From Cryoendolithus antarcticus (lineage: Eukaryota > Ascomycota > Dothideomycetes > Cladosporiales > Cladosporiaceae), in NCBI GenBank assembly GCA_002077065.1, contig NAJO01000012.1:1-64000 (forward strand): 64,000 nt of DNA, written 5' to 3'. Positions 1 through 10,750 of this stretch are shown here, piece after piece (the stretch's first letter is position 1; every line of letters starts with the position of its first letter). The notes under the pieces were generated by a model. That model had not been told where the DNA came from. It did not search any database and saw only the letters and a list, made by a program, of their open reading frames with translations. The translations under genes and the position numbers were made by a program.

Positions 1-684
1 CTGCAACGCCCAGCATCTGCGTCCGTCTTGGCCTTGCTCGACTTTGCCAGGAGTATGCCGGACCGGTTAGGCGAATGCGGCCAGTGTCATTTGATACTGG
101 TGAGCCGCGCGCCCAGGTTTCACCAAATGACAGCAAATGATGGTGAGCCAGATCGTCAACATGACTTGGTATAGCAAGATCAGCAGCGTCTTGGCCTCTC
201 TCGCGAACCTGCGATGGATGCATGCTCTGGTGTCCATTTTGGTCTGCACTCTTCCCTAGCCTCCAGTCTGCTAAGATGGCTCGGGGTGATGCTGGTGCAA
301 AGCAGGTGGCGGATTCCTGAAACGGTCTGCGGAGGTTGGCATACCGCGGACACGGGGCGCAATCTATGCCAGACAGTTTCGCCGTGCAGTCTCGTCCCGC
401 GTGGGTACCGTGATTGCGGATCGATCATCGTGGCTCGCGTATCTTGAAGAACTCTCCAACTGCGAGCCTTCCCGGCAGGAGTGTATAGACTCGAAGTGTA
501 GCATGATAGGAGTGTGTACTGAGATGTTGAGAAGTGTTCTCGATGTGGTGGAGGGGTCTGAACACCGGCCGGCCTTACTTTATCCGAAGACCTCGAAATG
601 TACCTCAGTCAGACACCCGCGGCACAAACACTCCGCCAGTAAGTGTTTCTGATCTTCTCGTCGCTTCAAGCAAATTTCACAGCC
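1..684. other. intergenic, no gene recognised
   Basis: Short open frames exist on both strands here but none resembles a known protein or joins into a convincing spliced model. The right part is the upstream region of DPH3. It may hold the end of a gene lying outside the window, but nothing recognisable supports that. Confidence 0.5.
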
Positions 685-990
685 ATGTCGGAGGAGAACA
701 TCTACGATGAAATCGAGATCGAAGTATCTTTCACCCCCCTTCCTGCCCTTATTTCCCCTCCACTAACGCCACTCAAGGACATGACCTTCGATCCCGTCCT
801 TCAAACGTACCACTACCCATGCCCATGTGGTGATCGCTTCGAGATCAACATCGAAGACCTGCGCGATGGCGAGGAGATCGCAGTCTGCCCGAGCTGCAGC
901 CTGATGATCAGAGTCATCTTTGATGTGGACGACTTGCCTAAGCCGGATGGAGGCGCAACTGAGCAAACGCAACAGGCAGTGGCAGTGTGA
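685..990 (+). CDS. DPH3: Diphthamide biosynthesis protein 3 (CSL zinc finger)
   Basis: Small electron-carrier/iron-binding protein of diphthamide synthesis on elongation factor 2; it also acts with Elongator in tRNA wobble modification. After splicing, the protein starts [13 protein letters not shown] and continues DMTFDP, then a CSL-type zinc finger with the Cys pairs in CPCGDRF and CPSCSL followed by MIRVIF, the Dph3 signature. I place an intron at 724-777 (GTATCT to CAAG, 54 nt); it is a multiple of three without a stop, so the unspliced frame is also open and would insert 18 residues that the family lacks. Spliced length is 83 aa, the usual size. Start chosen at 685 because the family begins just before YDEIEIE. 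It is tail-to-tail with frataxin. Cytosolic. Confidence 0.95.
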   Translation: MSEENIYDEIEIEVSFTPLPALISPPLTPLKDMTFDPVLQTYHYPCPCGDRFEINIEDLRDGEEIAVCPSCSLMIRVIFDVDDLPKPDGGATEQTQQAVAV

Positions 991-1434
991 TTGAACGACG
1001 TCATGTGTTGGAAACACTCGGCAAAAGCCGGACGATGGACAGGCGCAAGGCTAGGATGCCACGACGAGGAGTTGCTTGGTCCGAGGTGTTGATGACCGAT
1101 CCTCCAACTTGGATCGCCACTGCGACATTCACGGCCAACAGAGTCGCTCGATGCGGCGCGGTCGGAGAAGAGTGGCAGCTGCTGAATCGAGGGAAAAGTG
1201 CGTCGCGTCGTGAGGGACGTTGATCGCTATCTGGACTGGACATCGATCGACGCCCTCCGATACACTGGAGTCGAACCGTGAATCGCTCCATTCGCCAGCG
1301 GAGAGGACAGGAGTGAGACGGGGACGAGGGCCGTCGCGCAGTAGGCAGAAGCAGTGGAAAGAGGCATAAACCGTGGTCGTTGCACAAGACATGCAGAATA
1401 TCGAGCCAGCCTGGGAACGGCACAATGCATGCAC
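991..1434. other. intergenic between two convergent genes
   Basis: Holds the 3' flanks of DPH3 and frataxin. I see no gene or structured element. Confidence 0.5.
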
Positions 1435-2136
1435 TTACTCAGCAAAGTCTATGCTCTTCTTCTGCAGATTCTCCTCGCTCCCATCAATATCAACCGTGAT
1501 CGCCAGCTCCTTTCGCAGCACATCGCTCAGCGTGGTACCATCTCTCAGGTAGACCCAGTTGCCCGTCCCCGCACCCTCCTTCTCACTCTGGCTCTCCCCA
1601 ACGACCAACCAGTCGAACCGCTTAGGTCCCGAGATCGGTGAGGAAAGCCAGATCTGCTTGTTTGGCGGCTGCTTGTTGAGTATGTAGGTCCCGTTTGGAG
1701 GGAAGTTGATTGAGAGAACGCCGGCCTGGATTGGTGTCAGCAGTGTGTCTCAGTGAAGTCAACCAAATGCAACACATACCGAGTACTCCACCTCCACGTC
1801 TTCCCTCCCCTCCTGCACCGCCTCAGCCTTCTCATGCACACTCTCCATGAATTGATCTGCGTGCATGTGATATGTGTCTTCGTCGATCTCCGTTGGCGTT
1901 GTGGGAATCTCCTCCTTGATCTCGGGTGGCGGCGCGGGATCTTCGCTGTCAGGCATCAATCCAGCGTACCGAGTCTGATGTGAGGTGAAGCAGCGGCATG
2001 GATTCAGGTTGGCTGGTCTCGCAGCGGTATGCCTACCAGCTACTGCTTGTGCTGCTGTGAACTGGGCTCGGGGAGCTGAGCTGCGGAGTCTGGTGATAGC
2101 GCGCACTATCGATCGCCTGGACATCGGAGCAGCCAT
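1435..2136 (-). CDS. YFH1: Frataxin, mitochondrial iron chaperone
   Basis: Mitochondrial protein that assists Fe-S cluster assembly on the Isu scaffold. Two exons: 2136-1780 and 1725-1435, split by a phase-0 intron (1726-1779, GTATGT to TCCAG). The product is about 215 aa: a basic, Arg/Ser/Ala-rich targeting sequence ([17 protein letters not shown]), then the frataxin fold. Family marks are the acidic helix around [12 protein letters not shown], then [27 protein letters not shown], and [15 protein letters not shown] with the closing KELAITVDI segment. The first ATG of the frame with a targeting-type N-terminus (2136) was chosen; an ATG four codons later is possible. Head-to-head with the HET gene, 340 bp apart. 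Confidence 0.95.
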
Positions 2137-2476
2137 TTTGATACGAAGAATGAGTACACCAAGATACCGCAATGGCAGAGGCGGATGGTCGTTCGAAGAG
2201 TGATGGCCCAGGTTCCAGAGCTGAGCTACATGGAGCTCACTCGGGTGTCGTCCCCGGCTCCCCGTCCGTACTCGAAAGTCGACGCGGCACCAACTCACCA
2301 CAGTCCATTGCTGGTTACATAATGATACCCGTAGCCTCCGTCTAGCTCGTCGTGCTCCGTTAAGTGGCTGCACATAATTGACGCGATGCCTGTCCCACAG
2401 GGCGGAGGTTATTGAGTGGCACCATGAAGGCAGTATTCCCGTTATACAAATTTACAGGAGACTTTTGGTAGCAGAC
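2137..2476. other. shared upstream region of frataxin and HET gene
   Basis: Divergent intergenic stretch expected to carry both promoters. I see no clear TATA box or other defined site. The frame of the HET gene is open back to about 2378, but without an ATG. Confidence 0.45.
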
Positions 2477-3733
2477 ATGCGCCTCCTACACACCACGACC
2501 CTCGAGTTCGCCGAGTTCTTCAGTCCACCTGCATATGCAATCCTCTCGCATCGCTGGGGAGACGCTGAGGTGTCCTACGATGACTTCCTCTATCACAGAA
2601 AGCTCGATGGTCAGGGCTACCGCAGGGTGATTGACTGCTGCGCTCTCGCAAAGTCTGAAGGTCTGGAGTATGTCTGGATCGACACATGCTGTATTGACAA
2701 ACGAAGCAGCGCGAAGCTCGCAGAAGCCATCAATTCCATGTGGCAATGGTATACCCGTGCAAAGGAGTGCTACGCTTTTCTCAACGATGTCGATTCCGAT
2801 CCCGCCACCATCATCGACATGAGCAGACGACCTCTTAGCGCCGAGTATCATGTCCCGAGCGCTTGGTTCAGTCGAGGGTGGACTCTGCAGGAACTGCTGG
2901 CTCCTCGAGTGGCCATCTTCTACGATCGTCACTGGATCCGCATAGGTGGAAAGCTTGACGACGAGATCTTGTTGGAACCCAGCCGAATCACTTCAATTCC
3001 AAGAGACTGCTTGATCTCCCAATTCTCGCTCAACAACGCTTGCGTTGCGAAGAAGTTCAGCTGGGCCGCTGCCCCCACGACTACAAGACCAGAAGACATG
3101 GCATACTGCCTGCTTGGCCTCATCGGGATCAACATGCCTTTGCTGTATGGCGAGGGACCGAAAGGGTTCTTGCGTCTTCCGCAGGAGATCATCCGTCAGA
3201 CCAACGATGAGTCCCTCTACGCGTGGCTTGAAAACAGAGCAGATCGTGACGACACCTGCGGCATCCTTCCGAACGACATCACCAGCTTCCGTTACTCGGG
3301 TGAGGTGCGTAGCGCGGATAGGGTTATGCGCCTACCATACAGCGTAACTAATCAGTGCCTTGACATTCAATCCGTGATCAGGCGAGTTCCGGGTGAAGAA
3401 ATTTGGCTTCTAGCTTTGAATTGCGAGTACGGCTCTTTTACGGTCATGAATTGGTATTATCCACGTGTTAATGACATCGAAGGTGGGCGCGTCAAGTCCG
3501 CAGTCAAGCAGACATATCATCCATGTGTAATCGCCTTGACCAAGGTAAGCAATCGCTACCTTCGCATTGCCGCCGGAGGTCTGGGCGATCACCTGAATGA
3601 GGCGTATTCGTACGCCGAAGGAACGGAGGTGGGAAGCATTGCCACGCAACGCTTCATCGTGCGCCTACAACGCTATGACAATGAGTACGAGGCAGCCAAC
3701 ATCGTTCTCAACAACAAAGTCCGGCGGCTGTAA
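2477..3733 (+). CDS. HET-domain (heterokaryon incompatibility) protein
   Basis: Intronless, about 418 aa. The N-terminal half carries the HET domain: MRLLHTTTLEF, then YAILSHRWGD, a middle block YVWIDTCCIDKRSSAKL followed by AINSMWQWYTRA and CYAFLNDV, and the closing block WFSRGWTLQELLAP. HET domains act in non-self recognition and programmed cell death in filamentous fungi and are related to TIR folds. The C-terminal half has no motif I recognise. This is the short HET-only type with no NACHT, ankyrin or WD tail. The first ATG of the frame is at 2477 and fits the family start (MRLLxT). Whether it works in incompatibility cannot be read from sequence. Confidence 0.92.
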   Translation: MRLLHTTTLEFAEFFSPPAYAILSHRWGDAEVSYDDFLYHRKLDGQGYRRVIDCCALAKSEGLEYVWIDTCCIDKRSSAKLAEAINSMWQWYTRAKECYAFLNDVDSDPATIIDMSRRPLSAEYHVPSAWFSRGWTLQELLAPRVAIFYDRHWIRIGGKLDDEILLEPSRITSIPRDCLISQFSLNNACVAKKFSWAAAPTTTRPEDMAYCLLGLIGINMPLLYGEGPKGFLRLPQEIIRQTNDESLYAWLENRADRDDTCGILPNDITSFRYSGEVRSADRVMRLPYSVTNQCLDIQSVIRRVPGEEIWLLALNCEYGSFTVMNWYYPRVNDIEGGRVKSAVKQTYHPCVIALTKVSNRYLRIAAGGLGDHLNEAYSYAEGTEVGSIATQRFIVRLQRYDNEYEAANIVLNNKVRRL

Positions 3734-4262
3734 CAGGCGAAGGCAAGGCGTTACAGGCTCGAGAAGGCCGGCCATGACAATGCAATGGAGTTGGCTTGAA
3801 GACTTGATTTCAAGACTTTATTTGATGACCTGACGCCTGCGTATTGTACAATCGCAATCACTCATTGCGATGCATGGTGCGAGCAGTAAGGACAGCCTTA
3901 TCACTGCCCGCATGGCACACTGCGCAGGTGAAACTTCGCGAGACCGCATGTGGCCTTGGTGGCTCTCGAGAGGACCATGGCTGTACCTGCATTGTTGCAG
4001 CACAGCGTACATCACCGTCAGCGATTCCAATAAGCCGAGCTACAACAACGCTTGTGTACCCATTTGGCACCCTCCCGCTCTCCGCATGATGGCCCACTTT
4101 CTTGTCTATCAGGGTGCCATGCGATGACTGCCTGGAGCTAACACTCGATTGGACGGTGACATACGTGTACACGATCGCTGCTGGAGACATCGCTCGTCTA
4201 CAGTTTGGATATCTGTAGGCTTTGTAGGCTCAGATTCGTAGGTAGCAGGAGAAGTATAGCTC
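3734..4262. other. intergenic between convergent genes
   Basis: 3' flanks of the HET gene and the Ama1-like gene. The short frames on either strand do not look coding. Confidence 0.45.
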
Positions 4263-6807
4263 TTACCGCAGCGCCCCCATCAATGGTCCACCCAGATCCT
4301 CGTCCAAAATACCGCCACCCGCACGCAGCCCCTTACTCAGACGTCCTCCGACCCCCTTCGACCACACCTCGTGAAATTTGATGCTCGCATCGCTCGTTGC
4401 CACCACGAGCCCTCCATTCCCACCTTTGCAGTGCTTCGTTCCAGCGCCAACATCTGCTCCAGCCCACTCAACGGCGTACAGCGCCCTCTCCTCACCCCAC
4501 CAAGGTACTTTGACCTTACACTCGCATCCCGGCCACCCGAAGACCGCAACGCGAATCGCATGCTCCGGCTGCGCGAAGCCAAAAGTCGCCGCGAACTCCT
4601 TTCGATTCGTATTGAAGACGATACTCGTGACCTGAGCGTAGCAATCAAGCGTCGCGAGCTTGGCTCCGGTTGCCGTAGAGAAGAAGTGAATGCATCGATC
4701 GTTCGAGCCGCCGCCGGCAGCAAGGAGGGTGGGGTTCCAAGGAGCGAAAGCGATGGCTTTGCATGCAGCATTCAGGGCGAATGATCGAGCCTGCTCACCC
4801 GGAAGGATGTGAATGATGGCATCGGTAGTGATCAAGTCAGGGTTGGCAGCGCGTGCCGGACGGACTGGGCCCAACACCAATGGCGGCGTCCTCAACACTT
4901 TCCTGGTGTTGAACAGAAACAGATGATTGTCGTTGCCGCCAGTCGCGAACAGCTCTCCGGTAGTATTCTACGCCATACCGCAGATCTGTTGGTTGTGGCA
5001 GCTAATTTTGGCGAGTAGGGTGATGCTACCATGCCAGTCAAAGATGTCCCGCTGTTCCTGCGTGGGCCACTCGACAGAGTACAGATATACATTGCCAACT
5101 TCGTCTCCAGCAAGCAGCTCCTCCGCGTCAACGAAGGTGCAAGAGTCTCGTACCGAGCGTCGACGTGCAGTGGTAGGACGGAAGCTGACACATGACACAG
5201 GCGCAGGCTGATGCGTCTGGAGCTTAATCGCAGGATCCCCAGGACTCCACAAAGTGATCTTGCCATCAGCTCGACCAATTGCCAGTACCGCCTTGCCTCC
5301 CTGGCTCGAGCTGAACGACAAGCTGGTGACATGACTGGCGCCCTGCGAGGCTGTATACATGTTCGTAGGTGTAGTCCCTCGAGGCTCAGACCAGAGGTAC
5401 ACATGAGGGCCAAGACCCACGGCGAGACATGCAAGTGTCGGCGAGAAGGCCAGGAGGGAACAGTAATAGTCATCGCGGAGTGATGGAGCGTCTAAAACTC
5501 GATATGGGATGGTCGGGATTCTTCGTACTTTCGGAGAAGTAAGTACAGTGCCTAGAATCTATCAGCATGTGTGTCACGCATTAGGCAGCTAAGCACAACG
5601 ACAGACGAGTCGGTCTCACTGGTGAATGCCACTTGCCATCCCGCCATGTCACATGCTGAATGGCTTCAATCTGCGGATCCGAGGATGATGTCGACAGCTT
5701 GGCTTCGTCCGGGCGGGGAGAAACCATAGCGTTGTCGTAGCGCAGATCCATAGCCAATGCAAGTCGCCTCGCATGTGTTGCTTCATCGTCTGTAGGCAAT
5801 CGCTTCCGCAGGAAGTCTGCGCTGTAGTGAGGTGCTGACGTGCCGCTTGTCACGCGGCCTCCTATACCATCCGTCGTCGAGAGCACGCCCTCGGTGACCG
5901 CGATTCCGCCAACAGTCCAAACGCTGCCCGTACTCGCCGCACGTGATGCCGTGTCGGTAGCATAGGGTACACGCATTGATGCGATACCAGCCGGACGTTG
6001 AATAGCCGCTGGGCCACGAAGAGTTGCGTACTGTTCTGCCATTCGGATACTCCGGCGAGTGGTTGGTCCGAATGGATCGTGACCGTCCCTGTGAGAGGGT
6101 ACTGCGTCAAGCTGGACCGATGTAACGAGAGCTTCCTTTGTCGGTGTGATCTCGCGACTCGGGACGAGTCGATCCGGAGACGCGATGCCCTTGCTTCTCA
6201 GACTTTGCTGACGGGGCGATGGGTTGCGAATGCACTGCGGCAATAAGGCACTCGGGCGTCGTGTCGGCGTCCGTGGACTCGACTGCGACAGTGTGACACT
6301 GGACCTTGCTACATTGCTTGTCGACAGCGCAGGGAACAAGTCTATGAGATTGATGTGATGCTCGTCGTCGGTGTCGAGATCTGCTTCAGGATCTGCAACG
6401 ATCAGCGATACGGAAGTCGTGGTTCCTGCGGACGATTCGAGCCTTTCTCCCACATCATCCACGCTCGCCGGGCCTGGAATGACTTCGCCAACTGATCTTA
6501 ATGTCGTAACCTCCTCATGACTCGATCCAGCGCCATCCATCTGCCAGTGCGAGCTCCCACGATCCACTTGTCGCTCCAGTGGCGAGCTTTCAGGGCTTGT
6601 GAACGGCGTGTCATAGCCTTGATCTTGAACATCTGAGTCTGTTTCGTTCAGGGACTGTGGCGAGATGGGCGATGATACCAGTGAAGCGCCAGATGCGCAG
6701 AGATCGGCCGTATCGAGGGTAAGCCGCGGGACGGACGGACAATCGTTTTGAGATATGTTCGCGAGGTTCAGAAACGTACGCGAGCCGTATGATGTTGAGG
6801 TAGCCAT
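4263..6807 (-). CDS. AMA1: Ama1/Cdc20-type APC/C activator with an in-frame TAG
   Basis: WD40 activator of the anaphase-promoting complex, closest to the meiosis-type Ama1 branch (recalled family resemblance, not a search). Exon 1 is 6807-5620, exon 2 is 5558-4263, with a phase-0 intron 5559-5619 (GTGAGA to GATAG). The long Ser/Pro-rich N-terminus holds a C-box-like DRLVPSRE at about residue 212 of the longer frame, minus any choice of start; a conserved block TSGTSAPHYSADFLRKRLP follows. Exon 2 opens RVLDAPSLRDDYY, then VGLGPHVYLWS and later WD repeats (SNDRCIHFF, YAQVTSIVF, ATFGFAQPEHAIRVAVF), ending in LR, near the IR tail of activators. In the repeat block HNQQICGMA the next codon, normally Trp, is TAG (4970-4968); the frame then continues with NTTGELFATGGNDN. 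So the gene is either a null allele, a sequencing error or read through. The start is uncertain: ATG 6807 is preferred because another frame on the same strand ends at 6932, but ATG 6984 is also open. Confidence 0.85.
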
Positions 6808-6931
6808 GAGTTGACAATCCGCATCACAATCATGGGCGCTGTTAGCGGCATTTACGTGAGCAGCGAAGATTGGATGCTGGAGCCTCGACAGTCTGTCCCG
6901 TACACCGTCCGCGGTGCTCCGACTTGTACAC

Positions 6932-7410
6932 TCAGTCGTCGCCAGAGTCGTACACAGTGCCTGATTCGGTATCTGTGAAAACATTAGTTGGCTTCCTCCG
7001 TTCCGAAGTTCCGGATATGGTGCGGCGTACAACGTGCAGCAGATGCGCCATTAGACGATGATGCGGCGTAGCAGAGCTATGGATCTTTGCATCGTCCGTC
7101 ACGAGAGTCGCAGGATCGTGCTCCAAGGGGTTGGGTTTGATAGGAGCCGAAGGGGCAAGGGTAGGGAGGGGGGAGTTATCAGGCCACTTCGTCGGATCGC
7201 CATATCTTGACAGATACATCGCCGCCCGCGAGATCATGGCAATTTCTGCAAAGAGTGGTAGAGTCCGCCACGAGCTCTAGAGCATGGCTCAATGTCGCTA
7301 GTGGAGTGCCACAGAAGGCTAAGATCCAGTTGTCCGTGGCACTGCTCATGCTCACCCAATGGTACGCCGTGGGCGCGAGCGTTGACAGGCTGGAGGATTA
7401 TGATGCTGCT
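6932..7410 (-). CDS. small unassigned gene, at least two exons (5' end not found)
   Basis: I do not recognise the product. The 3' exon is 7245-6932 and codes for EIAMISRAAMYLSRYGDP, a Pro-rich stretch, then HHRLMAHLLHVVRRTI and an acidic tail ending YDSGDD. It joins in phase 1 to an upstream exon ending at 7356 (reading LQPVNARAHGVPL) across an intron 7246-7355 with GTGAGC donor and TTGCAG acceptor. Further upstream lies a TACTAAC branch-like sequence (about 7411-7420), suggesting another intron and a first exon towards 7500 that I could not define. Good splice signals, matching phases and a protein-like composition argue for a real gene. It overlaps the longer possible start of the Ama1-like gene, on the same strand in another frame. 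It is divergent from BET4. Confidence 0.4.
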
Positions 7411-7602
7411 GGTTAGTACATAAAAGCATCAATACTGCGATGCAGTCTATAATCTTGTGAGAACATAGGAAACGAGGAATGAAATGAATGAAGTGATGTC
7501 GAACAAACTCCACGTCACCCGCCAGATGTTGTTGCCTTACCTAGCACACTGCGCGAAAACCTGTCCTACATCGGACTCCATTTAGGATCATCATCCACTC
7601 CG

Positions 7603-8888
7603 ATGGCAAGTGTGAGTGACGATGTATGTCGATGGAAGGCAGCGATGTTGATGATTGATACGAACCTCAGCACGGCGTTCCCCGCGTCTCCGGCACCGCA
7701 ACCACCGACAAGAGTGCAGCAGCCAGAGGCGAAGAGCAGAAGCAGATCGCCGAATACAAGGCTTTGGAGAAGAACGTGATCGATAGAGTGAGCATCAGAT
7801 ATGATCACATCGCCGACGCAAGACTGATCTCATAGCGACAGATCAAAGCCAAAGACTTCTCCAACCATACCTTCCAAGCCACCTCCCGCCTGCTCCAGCA
7901 GAACCCGGAATACCACACGATATGGAACTACCGCCGTATACTGTTGCAAGATGTGTTCAGACGAGAGCTAGCGTCGGGGAACAGTGCCGTAATCACTACG
8001 CAGGCGGATGAAGCCCAGAACGGGGATGCACAGGCAGCATTTAAGGCGGGCCTTACACTGGCTCAGCAAGAGATCTCACTTCTGCTGTCCGAAGACCTCG
8101 CGTTCCTCATACCACTCCTCAAACAGTACCCAAAATGCTACTGGATCTGGAACCACCGCGCCTGGCTGCTCGCCGAAGCTACAGAATTGCTGCCAGCACG
8201 GACAGCATCGCAAATGTGGAGAGGTGAGCTGGCATTAGGGAGTAAAATGCTCGTCCTGGACAGCCGCAACTTCCACGCCTGGAGCTATCGCCGATCAACA
8301 GTGGAGCAGATCGAGCAGCTCGAGAAGAAGAGTCTAGCTGAAGACGAATTTGCCTACACGACGAAGATGGTCAACACGAACTTGTCGAACTTCTCCGCAT
8401 GGCACAATCGCGGCCAACTGCTGCCACGACTTTCACAAGAGCGTCAGGCTACGGATGAGGAGCGAAAGACGATGTTCGACGCAGAGCTCGAGCTGATCAC
8501 GCGGGCGCTGTACACTGATCCGTATGACCAGAGCCTGTGGTTCTACCATCAATATCTAATGTCCACCCTGGTCGCAGCAAGCTCAAACGATGCAAATGAC
8601 GATGCTCGAAGGACGAATATCCTGGCAGCGCCGATCTCTCATGCCACAACGACAGCCTACCTCGAGCAGGAAATCGCGAGCATCGAAGACATGTTGGATG
8701 GGGCTGAGGATTGCAAGTACATCTACCAAGCTTTGCTGGAGTACTCACAGCGTCTCCATCAACTCGCGAAAGGCAGCAGCGATATTGTTGAGGCATCTAA
8801 GATGGCTTCTTGGCTGGACGAAGTGCGGAAACTCGATCTACTGCGAGAAGGCAGATGGCTTGATCTTGCAGTCAGTCTCAAGCCGTAA
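7603..8888 (+). CDS. BET4: Rab geranylgeranyltransferase alpha subunit
   Basis: Alpha subunit of type II protein prenyltransferase, which with Bet2 and the escort protein adds geranylgeranyl groups to Rab GTPases. Three exons: 7603-7611 (only Met-Ala-Ser), 7671-7787 and 7836-8888; introns 7612-7670 (GTGAGT to CTCAG) and 7788-7835 (GTGAGC to CATAG), both phase 0. The protein (about 392 aa) starts MASHGVPRVSG, the family start. It carries PPTA repeats with the WNYRR/WNHRAW/WSYRR/WHNRG motifs: NPEYHTIWNYRRILL, KCYWIWNHRAWLL, NFHAWSYRRSTVE, NFSAWHNRGQLLP, and a last one around DQSLWFYHQYLM. The stop TAA lies inside a perfect GTAAGT donor-like hexamer (8885-8890), so an extra 3' exon is conceivable, but the length already fits. 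Confidence 0.95.
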
Positions 8889-9536
8889 GTCCGCATAATG
8901 TAACAAAAGACCATGAATGCGCCGTAGCTCCGAGATATTGCGACTCGCAAGCTTTGTATACGGTGACGCGATCAAAAGCAGAAGACGAGGCTCCCCGCAT
9001 CACGTGTGGGTGCTGTCCGAAAGACCTTGCCTCCGCCGGTTCACGGACCGTGTTGTCATTCTATCTGACATGTTGCCCCAGTACGCAGGGTGGATTCACC
9101 CCTCGCAGTTCCCAGGGCGCGATAGCCCTATCAATTTTCACTGCATATGAACTACATCGAGCCTGACCTTCTGCACTGTGTCCGTGCTTCGCGCGTCGTG
9201 GATACGCCTTGACTGATATCTGAACGCTCTGCAGAAGCACGCTTTAGCTGTCCCCCACCACCTCTTTGATTCTTGGGTGAGGAGAAGAAGAATTGAATTT
9301 GCCCACCCATAGTGTAGGTGTCGGGCATCACCTCACGACATTAAAGAGAGGCTACGCATTGAAATGTCGAACTATGTACAAGAGATCTTTTCTGGACCTT
9401 GTTTTGGCGTCGAATGTAGGACGATACTCTTGCTGACTAGATCATGTCCATTACAACAAGGGACAGCCTACACACGGGATTCCACAACCAACATCTTTCG
9501 CCGCTCAATCTGAAGTGGGCGTGACACTAAGTCAAC
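8889..9536. other. intergenic between convergent genes
   Basis: 3' flanks of BET4 and the beta-helix protein. No convincing coding frame, RNA or repeat seen. Confidence 0.45.
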
Positions 9537-10750
9537 TCACTTACAAGTGCCCGCTAACGCTCCCTCTTGACTCGCCGGCTTACAGTCATTGTTACGCACC
9601 AAGTTGGCTCCAGGAGTACTTTCGAAGACAACAATATCCTGGCCGTTACCACGCACGACGTTGTTCGTGATCTTATTACCGACTAGTAACGAAGGCGTCG
9701 GATCGTACAGACAAGCCAGACCATTCGCAGGAATACAAGGCTCATCGAAGCCAAGGATGCCATAGCCACCGCCGGGAGCAGGAGCGACGTGACCTCTGAT
9801 GGTGTTACCGTGGATCTCTGTGTTGGATGCACCGTCGAGTAGAATGCCAATGAGGAAGCCGCGACACAGGCTTGGATCTTTTGGCTCCGTGATCGAGTTG
9901 TCGATGATCTTGACACCGTCAATATGTGCGTCCACACTGATACCCGAGCAGGTTCCCTTGACGGTGTTGCGCTTGATGACTTCGCCATTGGTTTGTACGC
10001 AGAAGCCGATGGCATAGCCAGTGAGCTTGTTCTCGATCGCTTTGGCACCGGCGAAGCCGTCCCTGCGGATAATTAGTGTGACCAACTCTTGGCACGGTGG
10101 GCTTGACATACTGACATGCAGACAGCAATGAAGTCGGTGTCGTCAGTGGTAGTGACTATATTACCCTTGACAGTGGTGTCGTAAGATCCATCGGTAAGGA
10201 GACCGTACCGGCGACCGTGTTGGAGCACGTTGTCCTTGACGTCGGTATTGCGAGCGCCGATGACCATGATGTTCACAGGGAAGTCCTTCACCTTCAAGCC
10301 TTTGATGGAGATGTCCTTCACATACGTAGCCACTGAAGCTACGCGCTGATGCTCCGTCTGGAAGTCTTGCGCAAGTTTAATACCTTGGCCGTGAACGCAA
10401 ATCCCCGCTTGAGTGGTTGGCTCTGCAGGATCCGATGCATTTGCCTTGGCTGCCACTCCAGTGCAAGCGTTGTCAACGAAGTGCTGTGGCGGCATCAGAA
10501 CAGCACCTGGCTTTCCCTCCAGCGAGATGCCATTGGTCCTGATGGTCAAGGCCTCTGGGTAAGTGCCCTTTTCGATCACGATTTTCGTCCCCTTCCTGGC
10601 GCCGTCTATTGCCTTCTGGATGGCATTAGGTCCTTCTCTGACGCGGACGGTCTTGCCTTCGTCACGCGCAACGACGCTAGCCTCCAGCGGCGATGCCGTA
10701 CCAGTGATGGACAGGGCAGCTATAATGAGAGTTACGAAGGTCGCTTTCAT
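9537..10750 (-). CDS. secreted right-handed beta-helix (PbH1 repeat) protein
   Basis: Likely extracellular protein of the pectin-lyase fold, similar to NosD/PbH1-repeat proteins; substrate unknown. Exon 1 is 10750-10116, exon 2 10062-9537; the intron 10063-10115 (GTCAGT to CCGCAG, branch-like CTAAT) is the only nearby choice that keeps frame and yields about 386 aa. The N-terminus is a clear signal peptide (MKATFVTLIIAALSITGTAS). After it comes the start of the helix (GPNAIQKAIDGARKGTKIVI, GTYPEALTI) and then repeating Asn/Gly/Val turns such as NTDVKDNVLQHG, DTTVKGNIVTTT, IIDNSIT, NTEIHGNTIRGH, GNKITNNVVRGNG. No pectate-lyase catalytic Asp/Arg set is obvious. The TGA stop sits in a GTAAGTGAG donor-like context, so one more exon is possible. 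Confidence 0.88.

Noticed and set aside
7150..7350. WD-repeat-like reading (GGDVSVKIW) on the minus strand
   Set aside because: Lies across a good intron and ends at once in a stop; the alternative exon reading has better splice support.
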